Source: Bacteroidales bacterium | GTDB lineage: Bacteria; Bacteroidota; Bacteroidia; Bacteroidales; UBA932 | Length of the DNA stretch: 57,551 bases | Assembly (NCBI GenBank): GCA_017560825.1 | Contig: JAFZED010000065.1 | Coordinates: 1-57,551, forward strand | Direction of reading: 5' to 3' | Part shown: piece after piece, positions 34,691 to 44,052 of the stretch | Position numbering within the stretch: the first letter of the stretch is position 1 | How the letters are laid out: every line of letters starts with the position of its first letter | Position numbers and translations under genes: made by a program | The notes under the pieces: generated by a model | What the model was told of the DNA's origin: nothing | The model's input: only the letters and a program-made list of their open reading frames with translations | Databases searched by the model: none

Positions 34691-34719
34691 CAGCGTCCGT
34701 GAATAAACGTAAAAACAGA

Positions 34720-34751
34720 CAAAAATATAAAATATTGCGTAAACTCCCAAA
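34720..34751 (-). promoter_or_regulatory. Canonical Bacteroidota promoter of cmk-ispH
   Basis: On the minus strand TTTG (34751-34748) and TATTTTTG (34727-34720) are separated by 20 bases, an exact match in spacing to the consensus. The box is 30 bp upstream of the chosen cmk start. Confidence 0.75.
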
Positions 34752-34802
34752 AATGTCGATATTTGTAACCTGTCCCCCAATGGGATTTTAATTTTAAGAC
34801 TT

Positions 34803-35951
34803 ATGAAGATTCTTGTTATCGATGATGAAAGAGCGATCAGAAATTCTCTCAAGGAGATCCTGATGCTTGAAGGATATGAAGTGGAAACAGCAGAGAACGG
34901 CGTGCAGGGCATCGCTATGGTGGAGAAGGAGAAATATGATGTGATCTTCTGCGACATCAAGATGCCGGAAATGGACGGAGATGAAGTCCTGGACCGTCTT
35001 GTGGCTATGGGAATAGATGCAGCCATCGTGATGATTTCAGGTCACGGCGACATCAATTCTGCTGTTGCCTGCATCAAGCGAGGTGCCTTTGACTTCATCC
35101 CTAAGCCTCTTGACCTGAACCGTATCCTGATCACCATCAAGAATGCCACAGAAAAGGTGACCCTGGTCAAGGAGACCAAGGTCCTCAAGAAAAAGGTCTA
35201 TGGACAGGAGATGATAGGCGAGTCCGAGGCTCTTCTGCATATAAAGGAAATGATCGACAAGGTGGCTCCGACCGACGCCAGAGTCCTTATCTGCGGCTCT
35301 AACGGTACAGGAAAGGAGCTTGTGGCAAGAAATCTTCATCAGCGAAGCAACCGTTCGGCTGCCCCGTACATTGAAGTAAACTGCGCAGCCATCCCGTCGG
35401 AGCTCATCGAAAGCGAACTCTTCGGCCACGAGAAAGGTTCCTTCACTTCTGCAGTGAAGCAGCACAAGGGCAAGTTCGAGCAGGCAGACGGCGGCACACT
35501 TTTCCTTGACGAGATCGGTGATATGTCTCTTGCAGCCCAGGCCAAGGTGCTCAGAGCACTTCAGGAGAAGAAGATCTCACGCGTGGGAAGCGACAAGGAC
35601 ATCACAGTGGATGTTCGAGTGCTTGCCGCGACCAACAAGAATCTTAAAGAAGAGATCGAGAAGGGTAACTTCAGAGAAGACCTTTACCACCGTCTCAGCG
35701 TGATAGTAATCAATGTTCCGACCCTGGACCAGCGCAAGTCAGACATTCCTCTTCTTGTGGACCACTTCCTGGACCAGATCAGCTCGGAGACAGGTATGCC
35801 TGTCCGCGCCGTGGATCCGGATGCGATGAAACTGCTTGTGGAAAAGTCCTGGACAGGAAACATCCGTGAGCTCCGCAACGTCGTGGAGAGGCTTATGATC
35901 CTTTCAGGAGACCGTATTACTGCCTCAGATGTAAAGGCTTACGTTCTTTAG
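34803..35951 (+). CDS. NtrC-like response regulator without DNA-binding domain
   Basis: A 382-residue response regulator. The receiver domain (1-115) has phosphoacceptor Asp51 (CDIKMPEMDG) and Lys101. The AAA+ domain (about 138-365) has Walker A GSNGTGKE (165-172), Walker B TLFLDEIGD (232-240) and sensor segments (VRVLAATNKNL, FREDLYHRLSV). The sigma54-contact loop reads GSFTSA (212-217) instead of GAFTGA, and the protein ends at ASDVKAYVL with no Fis-type helix-turn-helix. It may work without specific DNA binding or no longer act on sigma54. It converges on an NtrY-like kinase, with stop codons interlocked over 4 bp, so the two are probable partners. Confidence 0.92.
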   Translation: MKILVIDDERAIRNSLKEILMLEGYEVETAENGVQGIAMVEKEKYDVIFCDIKMPEMDGDEVLDRLVAMGIDAAIVMISGHGDINSAVACIKRGAFDFIPKPLDLNRILITIKNATEKVTLVKETKVLKKKVYGQEMIGESEALLHIKEMIDKVAPTDARVLICGSNGTGKELVARNLHQRSNRSAAPYIEVNCAAIPSELIESELFGHEKGSFTSAVKQHKGKFEQADGGTLFLDEIGDMSLAAQAKVLRALQEKKISRVGSDKDITVDVRVLAATNKNLKEEIEKGNFREDLYHRLSVIVINVPTLDQRKSDIPLLVDHFLDQISSETGMPVRAVDPDAMKLLVEKSWTGNIRELRNVVERLMILSGDRITASDVKAYVL

Positions 35952-38900
35952 GCTTCGTGTACAGGGAGCGTCACGATGAATGATGCTCCTCCCAGGAGAT
36001 GGGATTTCTGGTAGCGGATCTCTCCGTCGCACTTCTCTATGATGTTGCGGCAGATGGCAAGTCCAAGACCTGTTCCCGAACTCTTGGTGGTGAAGTTTGG
36101 AGTAAACAGCTTGTCGAGGTTCTCCTCCTTCACTCCGTGTCCGTTGTCTTCTACGACTACATCATAGAAACCATCCCGTGTGCTCTTCCTCAGACAGATG
36201 AGTACACGGCCTTTTTTAGTCCCATCCTCTGCTGCCTCCTTGTGCTGCATCTCCACTGCCTGCACAGCGTTGGTGATCAGGTTCACGAAGACGCGGATCA
36301 GCTGAGGCTTAGGAGCCATCACAAATGCCTTCTCCATACCGATGTAAGAGATCTTCACATTCTCCCTGTTGTCAAATATGAGCAGCTGGTCCTTGAGGAT
36401 GAGGTCAAGGTCGATCAGGACAGGATCCTCGCTGTAAAGCTTGGCAAAAGTAGAGAACTCGTTGGCTGTCTCGGTCAGGATGTCGATATGCTCTAGGATG
36501 ACCTTGGACACCTCGTTGAACTTTTCTTCCCAAGCCGGATTGTTCATCTGCTTGAGTCGTATTATCCACTGCAGCTGCAGTTTGATAGGGGTGAGAGGGT
36601 TCTTGATCTCGTGGGCAACCTGCCGCGCCATCTGGCTCCAGGCCTTGTCGCGTTCTGCCTGGGCGAGAAGTCTTGTGGATTCTGAAAGGTCGCCTACCAT
36701 TCGGTTATATGCCTCCACAAGCGAGGAAATCTCATCTTCGCGGTTGTAGGAGATGGTCTTGAGGTCGTGGATGTCCGCAACCTTCATCTTCTTACCCATC
36801 TCCATCAGAGGCGAGAACAGCGAGTTCACCTCTCGTGTGCTGAACAGAAGCGAGGCTATCAGCAGCAGGATGAAGAGGTTTATGATGAGGGCGGCGTGGA
36901 AGAACGCCTCGCGCTCGAAGTTGAAGTTCCTGTCGGTGTAAGGCACGCCGATGATGGCGACGGTCTGTCCGTTGTCATTGAATATAGGTGCATACATCGC
37001 CCAGTACTTGAATCCCGCGATCTTCTCGCGGTGAATGAAGAACCTCTGGTGCTGGTTATATATATTGAAATATGCCTCATAATTTATTCGGCTTCCAAGC
37101 ACCCTCTGCTCGAACACCTCCGGTGTCGTTGAAAGGAACACCGTTCCTCCCGGTGTGTACAGGGTGATGTCTGACTTTGTGGTCGAACCTATGTTTTCGA
37201 GAGTGGTCGAGAATTCCTGAGAGTTGAGGCTCTGCCAGTCCTTCGCAGTTCTGGTCTGTCTTTCGATCAGGGCCTGGATGGTGGTGATCCTCGATGACAT
37301 CAGGTCGCTCATATTCTCTTCATTGCGCGTGTACACAAAGAACACGCTGACTGCTGTCATACTGATAAGGATCAGGATGGAAGATGTGAACAGGATGGTG
37401 TTGATCCTGTTCTTGAAGTAGTTCTTCCTGAATGGCTTCTTCTGGTAGCGCGACTGGGCGAAGATGGTCAGCAGACCGCTCAGAATCAGGAAGAGGTAAG
37501 AGAAAGAGATGAAGTACACGATTCCTCCACGCTTTGAGCGTGAGATGATTATGAGCTCGTTTTCGCTTACCGGATTGATGAAGTGTACGTGTCCTCTCTC
37601 CCTGCTGACCTCGCGCTTGTTGCTGAGCATATGCCCGTCATCGTCGGTGTTGAAGTAGGTAGGATAAGGGAAGTTGCCCTTATAGGACATAAGCCTTCCG
37701 TTCTTGTACTTGGCATATGAGTAGAATGACGGGATGTTGATGTCTCCCGGCTTCGAGATCGCTCCCAGAATGCTGTTGTAGCCGTGGTCATCCTGGTTGG
37801 AATTGGACTCAATGGTGACGAGCATCCTCATAAGGCCGCTGGCCTGCTTATAGAAGAGGAAGGCTCCTATATACCTGCTGTGCCCGTTGTCATCGGTAAG
37901 GAACACGAAGTGCGATCCCGATGCTATAGGGGTGCTGGAACGCATAATGTTGTTCAGGTAATGCTGCCCGGTAACATCATCTTCCTTGAACAGCCTCACC
38001 TCTATGTTGTAGCTCTGTCTCAGCCTGTTCAGGTAGAAATCCCTTATCCTGTTCTGGATCATATGACCCGAGTTCTCCATAAAGGCAAGTGTGGAGATGA
38101 GCTGGTCATAGGCAATCCCTTCTTCTGCTGTCCTCAGCTGGATTTCAAGTCCCAGATCTCTCTCGACAGAAAGTCTGTTCGCCCACACAGCCACCCTGTT
38201 CTGCTCCTTCTTGAAGCCAAGCTGGCTGGAAGTCGCGGTAAAATAGGTCGCGCAGATGAAGGCGAACACCACAAGCGCCTTGGTCGAAAGCATATCGTAC
38301 TTGAAACCGGTGAATTCCTTGACAACTGGCCTGAGTGACTGTATGATGAGCAGGATGCTGAACAGCAGTCCTGTGTACGAGAGGTACACCAGCACGGTGT
38401 AGAATATGTTCGTGTTCCACCTGTACAGCTCCATCGATATATTGGAGTTGGTGAGAAGGCTCTTAAGTGTAAGGTGGGTATATAATATAGTGCAGATAAT
38501 GCAGACAATCAGGAATATGCCGTATCCGCCCATCCATTTCCTGAAGTTCCTGCGGTCCATTCGCATCAAGGCGGTCACCCTGTTGCGTACAAGGAAATTG
38601 CAGGTTATCACAAGGGTGATGAGGGTGTTCGTCAGAATGAGAGCTCCAAGTGAAAGGAATATACCGCCGTCGGCGTAGATCGTCGGCGAGAACAGGCCGC
38701 TGGACCCGTTCATCTGAAGACCCCAGATGAAGGACATCAGGAAAAGCAGGATGATGGTGGCGACGACAACGCCGTACACCTTGAGGGTCCTGTGTCCTGC
38801 AAAGAACATCATCAGGGCAAAGACCAGCAGTACTACAGCCACCCACCTGAGCATAGAATTGTCGAAGAACTGACTGGACTGGCTGCTGTCATAGAGGATC

Positions 38901-39517
38901 TTGAACAACGGTGTGCCGTCGATGGTCACGCAAGAGCCTCCGCTTTCGGAAAGAGGCATTACAGAGTAGTGCCCGGCCATCTTCAGCTTGGGATTCACTC
39001 CGTTTTCGTTCTTGTGGGCATCGTCGATGAGGGTGTTCTTTATCTCCAGGGCAGCAATCACCTTCACATTGTCGCTTCCGCTCAGGGCCATCGCTATGTA
39101 CCATTTCGGCCCGATGTCCATATAGGAGATCTGCTCTCCTATGCCGCTCAGCGGTGACACTATGCTGTTCTCCCTGTAAGTAAGCCTCTGAAATACGTGG
39201 AACGAAGATATGTCGTCGTTGATGATGGAGAACTGATTGGCCCAGGACTGAAGGGAGTCGTTGATATATCTGTATATCACCATATCCTCAGGCAGCCCTT
39301 CCGGCAGGATGAATCTTTCCCTGTCCGTGTCGAGCGCCATAAGGCTGTACTGCTTAAGGATTTCCAGCCTTCTTTCGATACGTCTGCTCACCTTTTCCGC
39401 GACCCTGTCTGTGTCGTTTCCCGCATTGTTGCTTGCCATTGACAGAACGAAAAGCAGGAGGGACAGGAGCAGGGCGACCAGAGGCAGCCTTTTATGTAGC
39501 CATTTTCTCTTCTTCAT
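35948..39517 (-). CDS. NtrY-like membrane sensor histidine kinase
   Basis: A 1189-residue kinase. Several membrane segments lie in the first half (for example PLVALLLSLLLFVLSMA near 12-28; a cluster at about 225-430, VAVVLLVFALMMFF, GVVVATIILLFLMSFIWG and more; and FISFSYLFLILSGLLTIFA near 675). Large periplasmic stretches lie between them and around 720-860. A HAMP-like segment follows at about 890-945. The H-box MARQVAHEIKNPLTPIKLQL is near 955-975. The ATPase domain has NLITNAVQAVE, VVVEDNGHGVKEENL and SSGTGLGLAICRNII at the C-terminus. The domain order is that of NtrY-type kinases, and the periplasmic parts are longer than in classic NtrY. It faces the NtrC-like gene with overlapping ends. 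rlmH lies 11 bp upstream on the same strand. Confidence 0.92.
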   Translation of the reverse strand: MKKRKWLHKRLPLVALLLSLLLFVLSMASNNAGNDTDRVAEKVSRRIERRLEILKQYSLMALDTDRERFILPEGLPEDMVIYRYINDSLQSWANQFSIINDDISSFHVFQRLTYRENSIVSPLSGIGEQISYMDIGPKWYIAMALSGSDNVKVIAALEIKNTLIDDAHKNENGVNPKLKMAGHYSVMPLSESGGSCVTIDGTPLFKILYDSSQSSQFFDNSMLRWVAVVLLVFALMMFFAGHRTLKVYGVVVATIILLFLMSFIWGLQMNGSSGLFSPTIYADGGIFLSLGALILTNTLITLVITCNFLVRNRVTALMRMDRRNFRKWMGGYGIFLIVCIICTILYTHLTLKSLLTNSNISMELYRWNTNIFYTVLVYLSYTGLLFSILLIIQSLRPVVKEFTGFKYDMLSTKALVVFAFICATYFTATSSQLGFKKEQNRVAVWANRLSVERDLGLEIQLRTAEEGIAYDQLISTLAFMENSGHMIQNRIRDFYLNRLRQSYNIEVRLFKEDDVTGQHYLNNIMRSSTPIASGSHFVFLTDDNGHSRYIGAFLFYKQASGLMRMLVTIESNSNQDDHGYNSILGAISKPGDINIPSFYSYAKYKNGRLMSYKGNFPYPTYFNTDDDGHMLSNKREVSRERGHVHFINPVSENELIIISRSKRGGIVYFISFSYLFLILSGLLTIFAQSRYQKKPFRKNYFKNRINTILFTSSILILISMTAVSVFFVYTRNEENMSDLMSSRITTIQALIERQTRTAKDWQSLNSQEFSTTLENIGSTTKSDITLYTPGGTVFLSTTPEVFEQRVLGSRINYEAYFNIYNQHQRFFIHREKIAGFKYWAMYAPIFNDNGQTVAIIGVPYTDRNFNFEREAFFHAALIINLFILLLIASLLFSTREVNSLFSPLMEMGKKMKVADIHDLKTISYNREDEISSLVEAYNRMVGDLSESTRLLAQAERDKAWSQMARQVAHEIKNPLTPIKLQLQWIIRLKQMNNPAWEEKFNEVSKVILEHIDILTETANEFSTFAKLYSEDPVLIDLDLILKDQLLIFDNRENVKISYIGMEKAFVMAPKPQLIRVFVNLITNAVQAVEMQHKEAAEDGTKKGRVLICLRKSTRDGFYDVVVEDNGHGVKEENLDKLFTPNFTTKSSGTGLGLAICRNIIEKCDGEIRYQKSHLLGGASFIVTLPVHEA

Positions 39518-39528
39518 CTCAAATGATA

Positions 39529-40002
39529 CTACTCGTGATGGTAGGGTTCTCCCTTCATTATGGTGAAGGCCCTGTAGATCTGCTCAGTGAATATCGCCCT
39601 TACCATCTGGTGGGAAAAGGTCATCTTCGAGAGCGAAAGCTTTGAGTTTGCCCTTTTGTACACGGCTTCCGAGAAACCGTATGCTCCACCTATTATATAT
39701 ACTATATCTTTTCCTTCGTACGAGATCTTGTCCTGAATCACCTTAGCCAGTTCGACGGACGTGTACTCCCTTCCTCTTTCATCCAGGAGGATGACATCGT
39801 CGGTAGGACGCAGATTCTTCAATATGAGTTCGCCTTCGCGTGACTTGATCTGCTCCTTGGTGAGAGCAGACACGTTCTTCAGCTCCGGAATCTCCACTAT
39901 GGAGAAAGGTATATAATGCTTGAGGCGTGACACATAGATGTCCAGCCCCTGCTTTACCCAGTCTCTGTCTGTCTTTCCTACAGTAAGCAATGTGATTTTC
40001 AT
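39529..40002 (-). CDS. rlmH: 23S rRNA pseudouridine-1915 N3-methyltransferase RlmH
   Basis: A 157-residue SPOUT methyltransferase that methylates pseudouridine 1915 in helix 69 of 23S rRNA. The start MKITLLTVGK, the motif LLDERGREYTSVELA (about 77-91) and the SAM-binding knot YIIGGAYGFSEAVYKRA (about 105-121) are canonical. The C-terminal MVRAIFTEQIYRAFTIMKGEPYHHE is the family signature, ending in the conserved Y-H-H. The ATG at 40002 gives the standard length. It is followed by the NtrY-like kinase gene 11 bp downstream. Confidence 0.96.
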   Translation of the reverse strand: MKITLLTVGKTDRDWVKQGLDIYVSRLKHYIPFSIVEIPELKNVSALTKEQIKSREGELILKNLRPTDDVILLDERGREYTSVELAKVIQDKISYEGKDIVYIIGGAYGFSEAVYKRANSKLSLSKMTFSHQMVRAIFTEQIYRAFTIMKGEPYHHE

Positions 40003-40089
40003 AGGTGTATGAATATATCTTATGATCTCTTGCAAATATATATAAAAACCTGCAAATATCCCGCCAATGTACAAATGGAAAGGGAAGGG

Positions 40090-40119
40090 TTGCGCGGCTT
40101 GAAAATTGTAGTATCTTTG
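40090..40119 (+). promoter_or_regulatory. Promoter of the DUF4783-like gene
   Basis: TTG at 40090-40092 and TATCTTTG at 40112-40119 are separated by 19 bases, fitting the Bacteroidota consensus. The gene's ATG lies 24 bp downstream. Confidence 0.65.
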
Positions 40120-40142
40120 CCTTGCTATTCCAATATATACAT

Positions 40143-40550
40143 ATGAGACAATATATTACCGGCATATTTTCGGCTGTGGCGCTGATTCTTTCCTGCAATG
40201 CGGTTAAGGCACAGGACAGCGGGTATGATGTATTCAACCCCATAGCCAAATATATAACCCAAGGAGATGCGGAAAAGCTTTCCGCCTGGTTCTCGGACAA
40301 TCTGGAGGTGACCATCTTCTCAGATTCCAACGACTCCAGCCGCAAGCAGGCACGCGAGATCCTGAAGTCCTTCTTCAAGTCTTACACTCCGAGGTCGTTC
40401 AACATCACCCACAAGGCGGGACGCTCGAATATGAAATATGCCTTGGGCACCCTGAATGCAGGAGGGGAGCTTTTTGTGGTTACGATCTTTGTGGGATATA
40501 CGGATTCGGCATATAAGATTCAGCATATTAAAATAGAAAGGATAAATTAG
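40143..40550 (+). CDS. DUF4783-like periplasmic protein
   Basis: A 135-residue exported protein (signal MRQYITGIFSAVALILSCNAVKAQ). The mature part has DVFNPIAKYITQGDAEKLSAWFSDN, SSRKQAREILKSFFKSYTP and the ending YTDSAYKIQHIKIERIN. This is the NTF2-like pattern of DUF4783 proteins in Bacteroidota, where a short helix pair packs on a curved sheet. No catalytic residues are known. Cys18 lies in LILSCNA, so a lipoprotein is possible, though the A-x-A-Q site looks like SPI. It is a single-gene unit between its own promoter and a terminator, divergent from rlmH. Confidence 0.8.
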   Translation: MRQYITGIFSAVALILSCNAVKAQDSGYDVFNPIAKYITQGDAEKLSAWFSDNLEVTIFSDSNDSSRKQAREILKSFFKSYTPRSFNITHKAGRSNMKYALGTLNAGGELFVVTIFVGYTDSAYKIQHIKIERIN

Positions 40551-40617
40551 TTTGGCACACCCTTTGTAAATTAACTGGTCAAGGTTAGTTTAGTTGTTAA
40601 TAATAGGGTTATAGTTG

Positions 40618-40655
40618 AGTGGCGGACAGTCGAGAGACGGTTCGCCACTGTTTTT
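40618..40655 (+). terminator. Terminator after the DUF4783-like gene
   Basis: AGTGGCG and CGCCACT are 7-bp perfect arms, extended by GAC/GTC pairing within the loop, followed by G and T5. It separates this gene from the RelA/SpoT gene downstream. Confidence 0.75.
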
Positions 40656-40767
40656 ATATACTTTTTTCACCTTCCTGTGAACAATGAGAGAGAACTTTTT
40701 ATAACTTTAAGGTTCCGTTTCCTAACGTGTAGGAGCAATTCTAACTAATTTAATTTTTTTGAAGGTT

Positions 40768-42654
40768 ATGCAGAACCAGTATCAGGCACAGATGGATAAG
40801 GATCTGGAGGATCTCTATCGTCACATCAGGAACAGGATGTCTGATGAAGATATGGCCCGTATCAAGCAGGCCTATGAGTTTGCGGCGTTGGCACACACAG
40901 GACAGACCCGTAAGTCGGGAGCGCCTTACATCGTGCACCCTATAGCGGTTTCGAAGATTGTTGCCGAGGAGCTTGAACTCGACGCGAACACCATCATTGC
41001 AGCTTTCCTGCACGATGTTGTTGAGGACACTGACTACACTGTCGAGGACATCCGCGAGCGCTTCGGTGACGATGTGGCCTTTCTTGTGGCTACAGTGACC
41101 AAGCAGAAGAAGCAGAAGTACAACCACTCCAAGCAGATCGACAACTTCCATCAGATGCTGGCCTCTGTCCACTATGATGTGCGTGCCCTGCTGATCAAGC
41201 TGGCTGACCGCCTGCATAATATGCGTACGCTCAGCAGTATGCGTCCGGACAAGCAGATGAAGATCGCCGGTGAGACCGACTACTTCTATGCGCCTCTTGC
41301 AAACCGTCTGGGTATGTACCAGATCAAGCGTGAGCTGGAGAACCTTTCATTCCAGTACCGCTGTCCTAAGGACTACGAGTTCATTTCCGGACAGATGGAC
41401 CTCTATCGTAAGGAAAACGAAGAAAAGATCAGGGAAATGGCCAGCAAGTACATCGACTGCCTTGCCGGCTACGGCCTGAAGGTGCGTGCGGAGATCCGCT
41501 ACCGCACCCCGTACAGCATCTGGCGCAAGATGAAGACTAACGGTTCGGATTTCAACCATATCGACATCAAGCACATTATCCGACTTATCTATGATGTAGA
41601 CGGCCAGGGTAATGAATTCCGTAAGGAGAAAGCTACGACCCTGCAGATATATTCGGCCTTGACCGACAACTTCAAGGAGCGTCCGGGAAGTGTGGTGAAC
41701 TTCATCGACACACCTAAGGAGAACGGCTACCAGAGCTTCCACGTCACCCTTCTTACAGACAGAGGCACCTGGCAGGAAGTACATATATCTTCAGAAAGGA
41801 TGGTGCGTCACGCCTGCCTGGGCTGTACTGCCGACCAGGACAAGGAGACAAGCCACGTGTGGCTGGAGAAACTCAGAGCGATTCTTAAGGATATGGCGGA
41901 GCACACCGACGCGATCGACTTTATGGACGGAGTCACTTCGTCATTCTACAATGAGGACATTATGGTGTACACCCCTATGGGAAGGATCGTGATCCTGCCG
42001 CAGGGAGCGACAGCTCTGGACTTTGCGTTTGAGATCCACGGAGAGGTGGGACAGCACGCGGAATATGCCAGGATCAACGGTTCCCTGAAATCTGTCAAGA
42101 CTGTGCTTCACAGAGGTGACTGTGTGGAGATCGGAACAAATCCAGAGGTGGAGCCTTCGCCTGATTGGAACGACCACGTGCTTACTTATAAGGCCAAGAA
42201 GAGCCTGAAGCAGTTCTTCAACAGCAAGAAGAAGCTGGACTATAACCGCTGTCCTTACTGCCATCCGCTTCCGGGTGACGAGGTCATCGGCTTCAAGGAG
42301 GAAGATGGCACTACGACTATCCATCGTCGAGACTGCCAGAGGGCCATCAGACAGGCCTCGCAGCAGGGCGACTCCATCATAGCAGTGCGTTTCGATGAAA
42401 ATCCTGACTTTGTCTATCCGGTTCGTATCCAGATCCGTGGAGTAGACAGATACCACCTCCTGATCGACCTGGTGAACTGCATAACCGAAGAGCAGCACCT
42501 TTATATGACAGGACTTGAGACCGAGACTGTGGACCGCATAGCCAGCTGTACGATAGACTTCCTGATCCACTCGGTGTCAGAGCTTCAGACAACCATCGAT
42601 TCGATCCTCAGGATCAAGGGCATCGACGAAGTCAACCGCCTGGATATAGAATAA
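40768..42654 (+). CDS. RelA/SpoT-family (p)ppGpp synthetase/hydrolase
   Basis: A protein of about 628 residues that controls the stringent-response alarmone. The HD hydrolase domain has His57 (YIVHP), His82-Asp83 (LHDVVEDT) and ADRLHNMRTL, so it should be active. The synthetase region is divergent: YSIWRKMKTN, HIDIKHIIRLIY, FIDTPKENGYQSFHV and QEVHISSERM stand where D-x-x-A-x-R and E-x-Q-I-R are typical. The key Asp, Arg and Glu seem kept, but activity may be changed. A TGS domain (YTPMGRIVILPQGATALDFA) and a C-terminal ACT-like domain (RIQIRGVDRYHLLIDLVNCI) follow. The ATG at 40768 is chosen over the TTG at 40759. Confidence 0.92.
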   Translation: MQNQYQAQMDKDLEDLYRHIRNRMSDEDMARIKQAYEFAALAHTGQTRKSGAPYIVHPIAVSKIVAEELELDANTIIAAFLHDVVEDTDYTVEDIRERFGDDVAFLVATVTKQKKQKYNHSKQIDNFHQMLASVHYDVRALLIKLADRLHNMRTLSSMRPDKQMKIAGETDYFYAPLANRLGMYQIKRELENLSFQYRCPKDYEFISGQMDLYRKENEEKIREMASKYIDCLAGYGLKVRAEIRYRTPYSIWRKMKTNGSDFNHIDIKHIIRLIYDVDGQGNEFRKEKATTLQIYSALTDNFKERPGSVVNFIDTPKENGYQSFHVTLLTDRGTWQEVHISSERMVRHACLGCTADQDKETSHVWLEKLRAILKDMAEHTDAIDFMDGVTSSFYNEDIMVYTPMGRIVILPQGATALDFAFEIHGEVGQHAEYARINGSLKSVKTVLHRGDCVEIGTNPEVEPSPDWNDHVLTYKAKKSLKQFFNSKKKLDYNRCPYCHPLPGDEVIGFKEEDGTTTIHRRDCQRAIRQASQQGDSIIAVRFDENPDFVYPVRIQIRGVDRYHLLIDLVNCITEEQHLYMTGLETETVDRIASCTIDFLIHSVSELQTTIDSILRIKGIDEVNRLDIE

Positions 42655-42663
42655 AGGATATAA

Positions 42664-42706
42664 AAAAAGTGACTGATCAGTCTTGAAGGCTTTTCAGTCA
42701 CTTTTT
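42664..42706. terminator. Bidirectional terminator, rel / der
   Basis: AAAAAGTGACTGA and TCAGTCACTTTTT are perfect 13-bp arms around a 17-nt loop. A-rich and T-rich ends make it usable from both sides. It lies between the convergent rel and der genes, only 3 bp past the der stop. Confidence 0.85.
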
Positions 42707-42709
42707 CTG

Positions 42710-44017
42710 TTATTTCTGTCTGAGGAAGACCTGTACCGGACATCCGATGAAGTCGAAGTTGCTTCGGAGCTTGTTCTCCAGGAAGCGGCGGTAAGGCTCG
42801 CGGATGTACTGCGGAAGGTTGCAGAAGAATGCAAACGAAGGAGAACGTGTAGGAAGCTGGGTCACGTACTTGATCTTGATGTACTTGCCCTTCCAAGCCG
42901 GTGGAGGATAGTTCTCGATCTCCGGAAGCATCACCTCGTTGAGTTCTGAAGTCTTGATCTTTCTCGAGTAGTTGTCATAAACGTGTGCCGCTGCGTTCAG
43001 CACGTCCATAATCCTCTGCTTGTTGATCACCGATGTGAAGACGATAGGAAGGTCGTTGAACGGAGCGAGGCGGTCTTTGATTGCCTGGGTGTACTCCTTC
43101 ATTGTGTTGCTGTCCTTCTCTACTGTGTCCCATTTATTCACAACCACAACGCAGCCCTTCTTGTTTCTCTGGATGAGGTTGAAGATGGCCATATCCTGAG
43201 ACTCGATGCCTGTCTGTGCATCCACCATAAGGATACATACGTCAGAATGCTCGATCGCACGGATGGATCTCATCACCGAGTAGAACTCGAGGTCTTCGTG
43301 AACCTTGGTCTTCTTGCGCATTCCGGCTGTATCCACAAGCATAAATTCGTGTCCGAACTTGTTGTAGAGGGTGGCGATGGAGTCGCGTGTGGTACCTGCG
43401 ATAGGGGTCACGATGTTTCTTTCCTTTCCGAGCAGGGCGTTTGTGAGTGAAGATTTACCTACGTTCGGCTTACCTACGATGGTGAAGTGAGGAAGCTCAG
43501 GATGCTCGTCTGTGTCAGGATCCTCTTCAGGAAGCTGCTTTACGATCTCATCAAGAAGCTCACCTGTTCCGCCACCGTTGGCTGCAGAGATGCTGAACAC
43601 TTCTCCGAGTCCGAGTGAGTAGAACTGGAACGCGTCATAGATCTTCTCGCCTGAGTCGACCTTGTTTACTGCAAGGACAACAGGCTTTCCGCTGCGTCTG
43701 AGAATGTCTGCAATCTCCTCGTCGTAGTCTGTGATGCCTGTCGCCGCCTCAACCAGAAAGAGGACTACGTGTGCCTCCTCGATGGCGAGGACAACCTGCT
43801 TGCGGATCTCTTCTTCAAAAATGTCGTCAGAGTTGGATGTATATCCACCTGTGTCGACCACAGAAAACTCTGTTCCGCACCATTCGCATCTTCCGTAATG
43901 CCTGTCGCGGGTTACTCCTGCGGTCTCATCGACGATTGCCTGTCTCATTCCGACAAGGCGGTTAAAAAGTGTGGACTTGCCTACGTTAGGGCGTCCTACG
44001 ATAGCTAATAGACTCAT
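42710..44017 (-). CDS. der: Ribosome-assembly GTPase Der (EngA)
   Basis: A 435-residue protein with two tandem G domains, needed for 50S assembly. G domain 1 has [12 protein letters not shown] (residues 7-18), VDTGG (about 54-58) and NKVDS (about 119-123). G domain 2 has [12 protein letters not shown] (about 180-191), DTAGMRKK (about 229-236) and [11 protein letters not shown]-like C-terminal domain ends in [15 protein letters not shown]. Length and motifs are standard. It is the last gene of the engB-prs-small gene-der run. Confidence 0.97.
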   Translation of the reverse strand: MSLLAIVGRPNVGKSTLFNRLVGMRQAIVDETAGVTRDRHYGRCEWCGTEFSVVDTGGYTSNSDDIFEEEIRKQVVLAIEEAHVVLFLVEAATGITDYDEEIADILRRSGKPVVLAVNKVDSGEKIYDAFQFYSLGLGEVFSISAANGGGTGELLDEIVKQLPEEDPDTDEHPELPHFTIVGKPNVGKSSLTNALLGKERNIVTPIAGTTRDSIATLYNKFGHEFMLVDTAGMRKKTKVHEDLEFYSVMRSIRAIEHSDVCILMVDAQTGIESQDMAIFNLIQRNKKGCVVVVNKWDTVEKDSNTMKEYTQAIKDRLAPFNDLPIVFTSVINKQRIMDVLNAAAHVYDNYSRKIKTSELNEVMLPEIENYPPPAWKGKYIKIKYVTQLPTRSPSFAFFCNLPQYIREPYRRFLENKLRSNFDFIGCPVQVFLRQK

Positions 44018-44052
44018 AATCGGGTCGTTTTAAATTATTAACCCTCACGGGC

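Noticed and set aside
34691-35026. Upstream extension of the cmk frame
   Set aside because: The added residues overlap the divergent regulator gene and its leader, and the P-loop distance fits the start at 34690.
40551-40767. Small RNA or riboswitch before the RelA/SpoT gene
   Set aside because: Beyond the terminator hairpin I see no conserved fold or promoter that would support an RNA gene.
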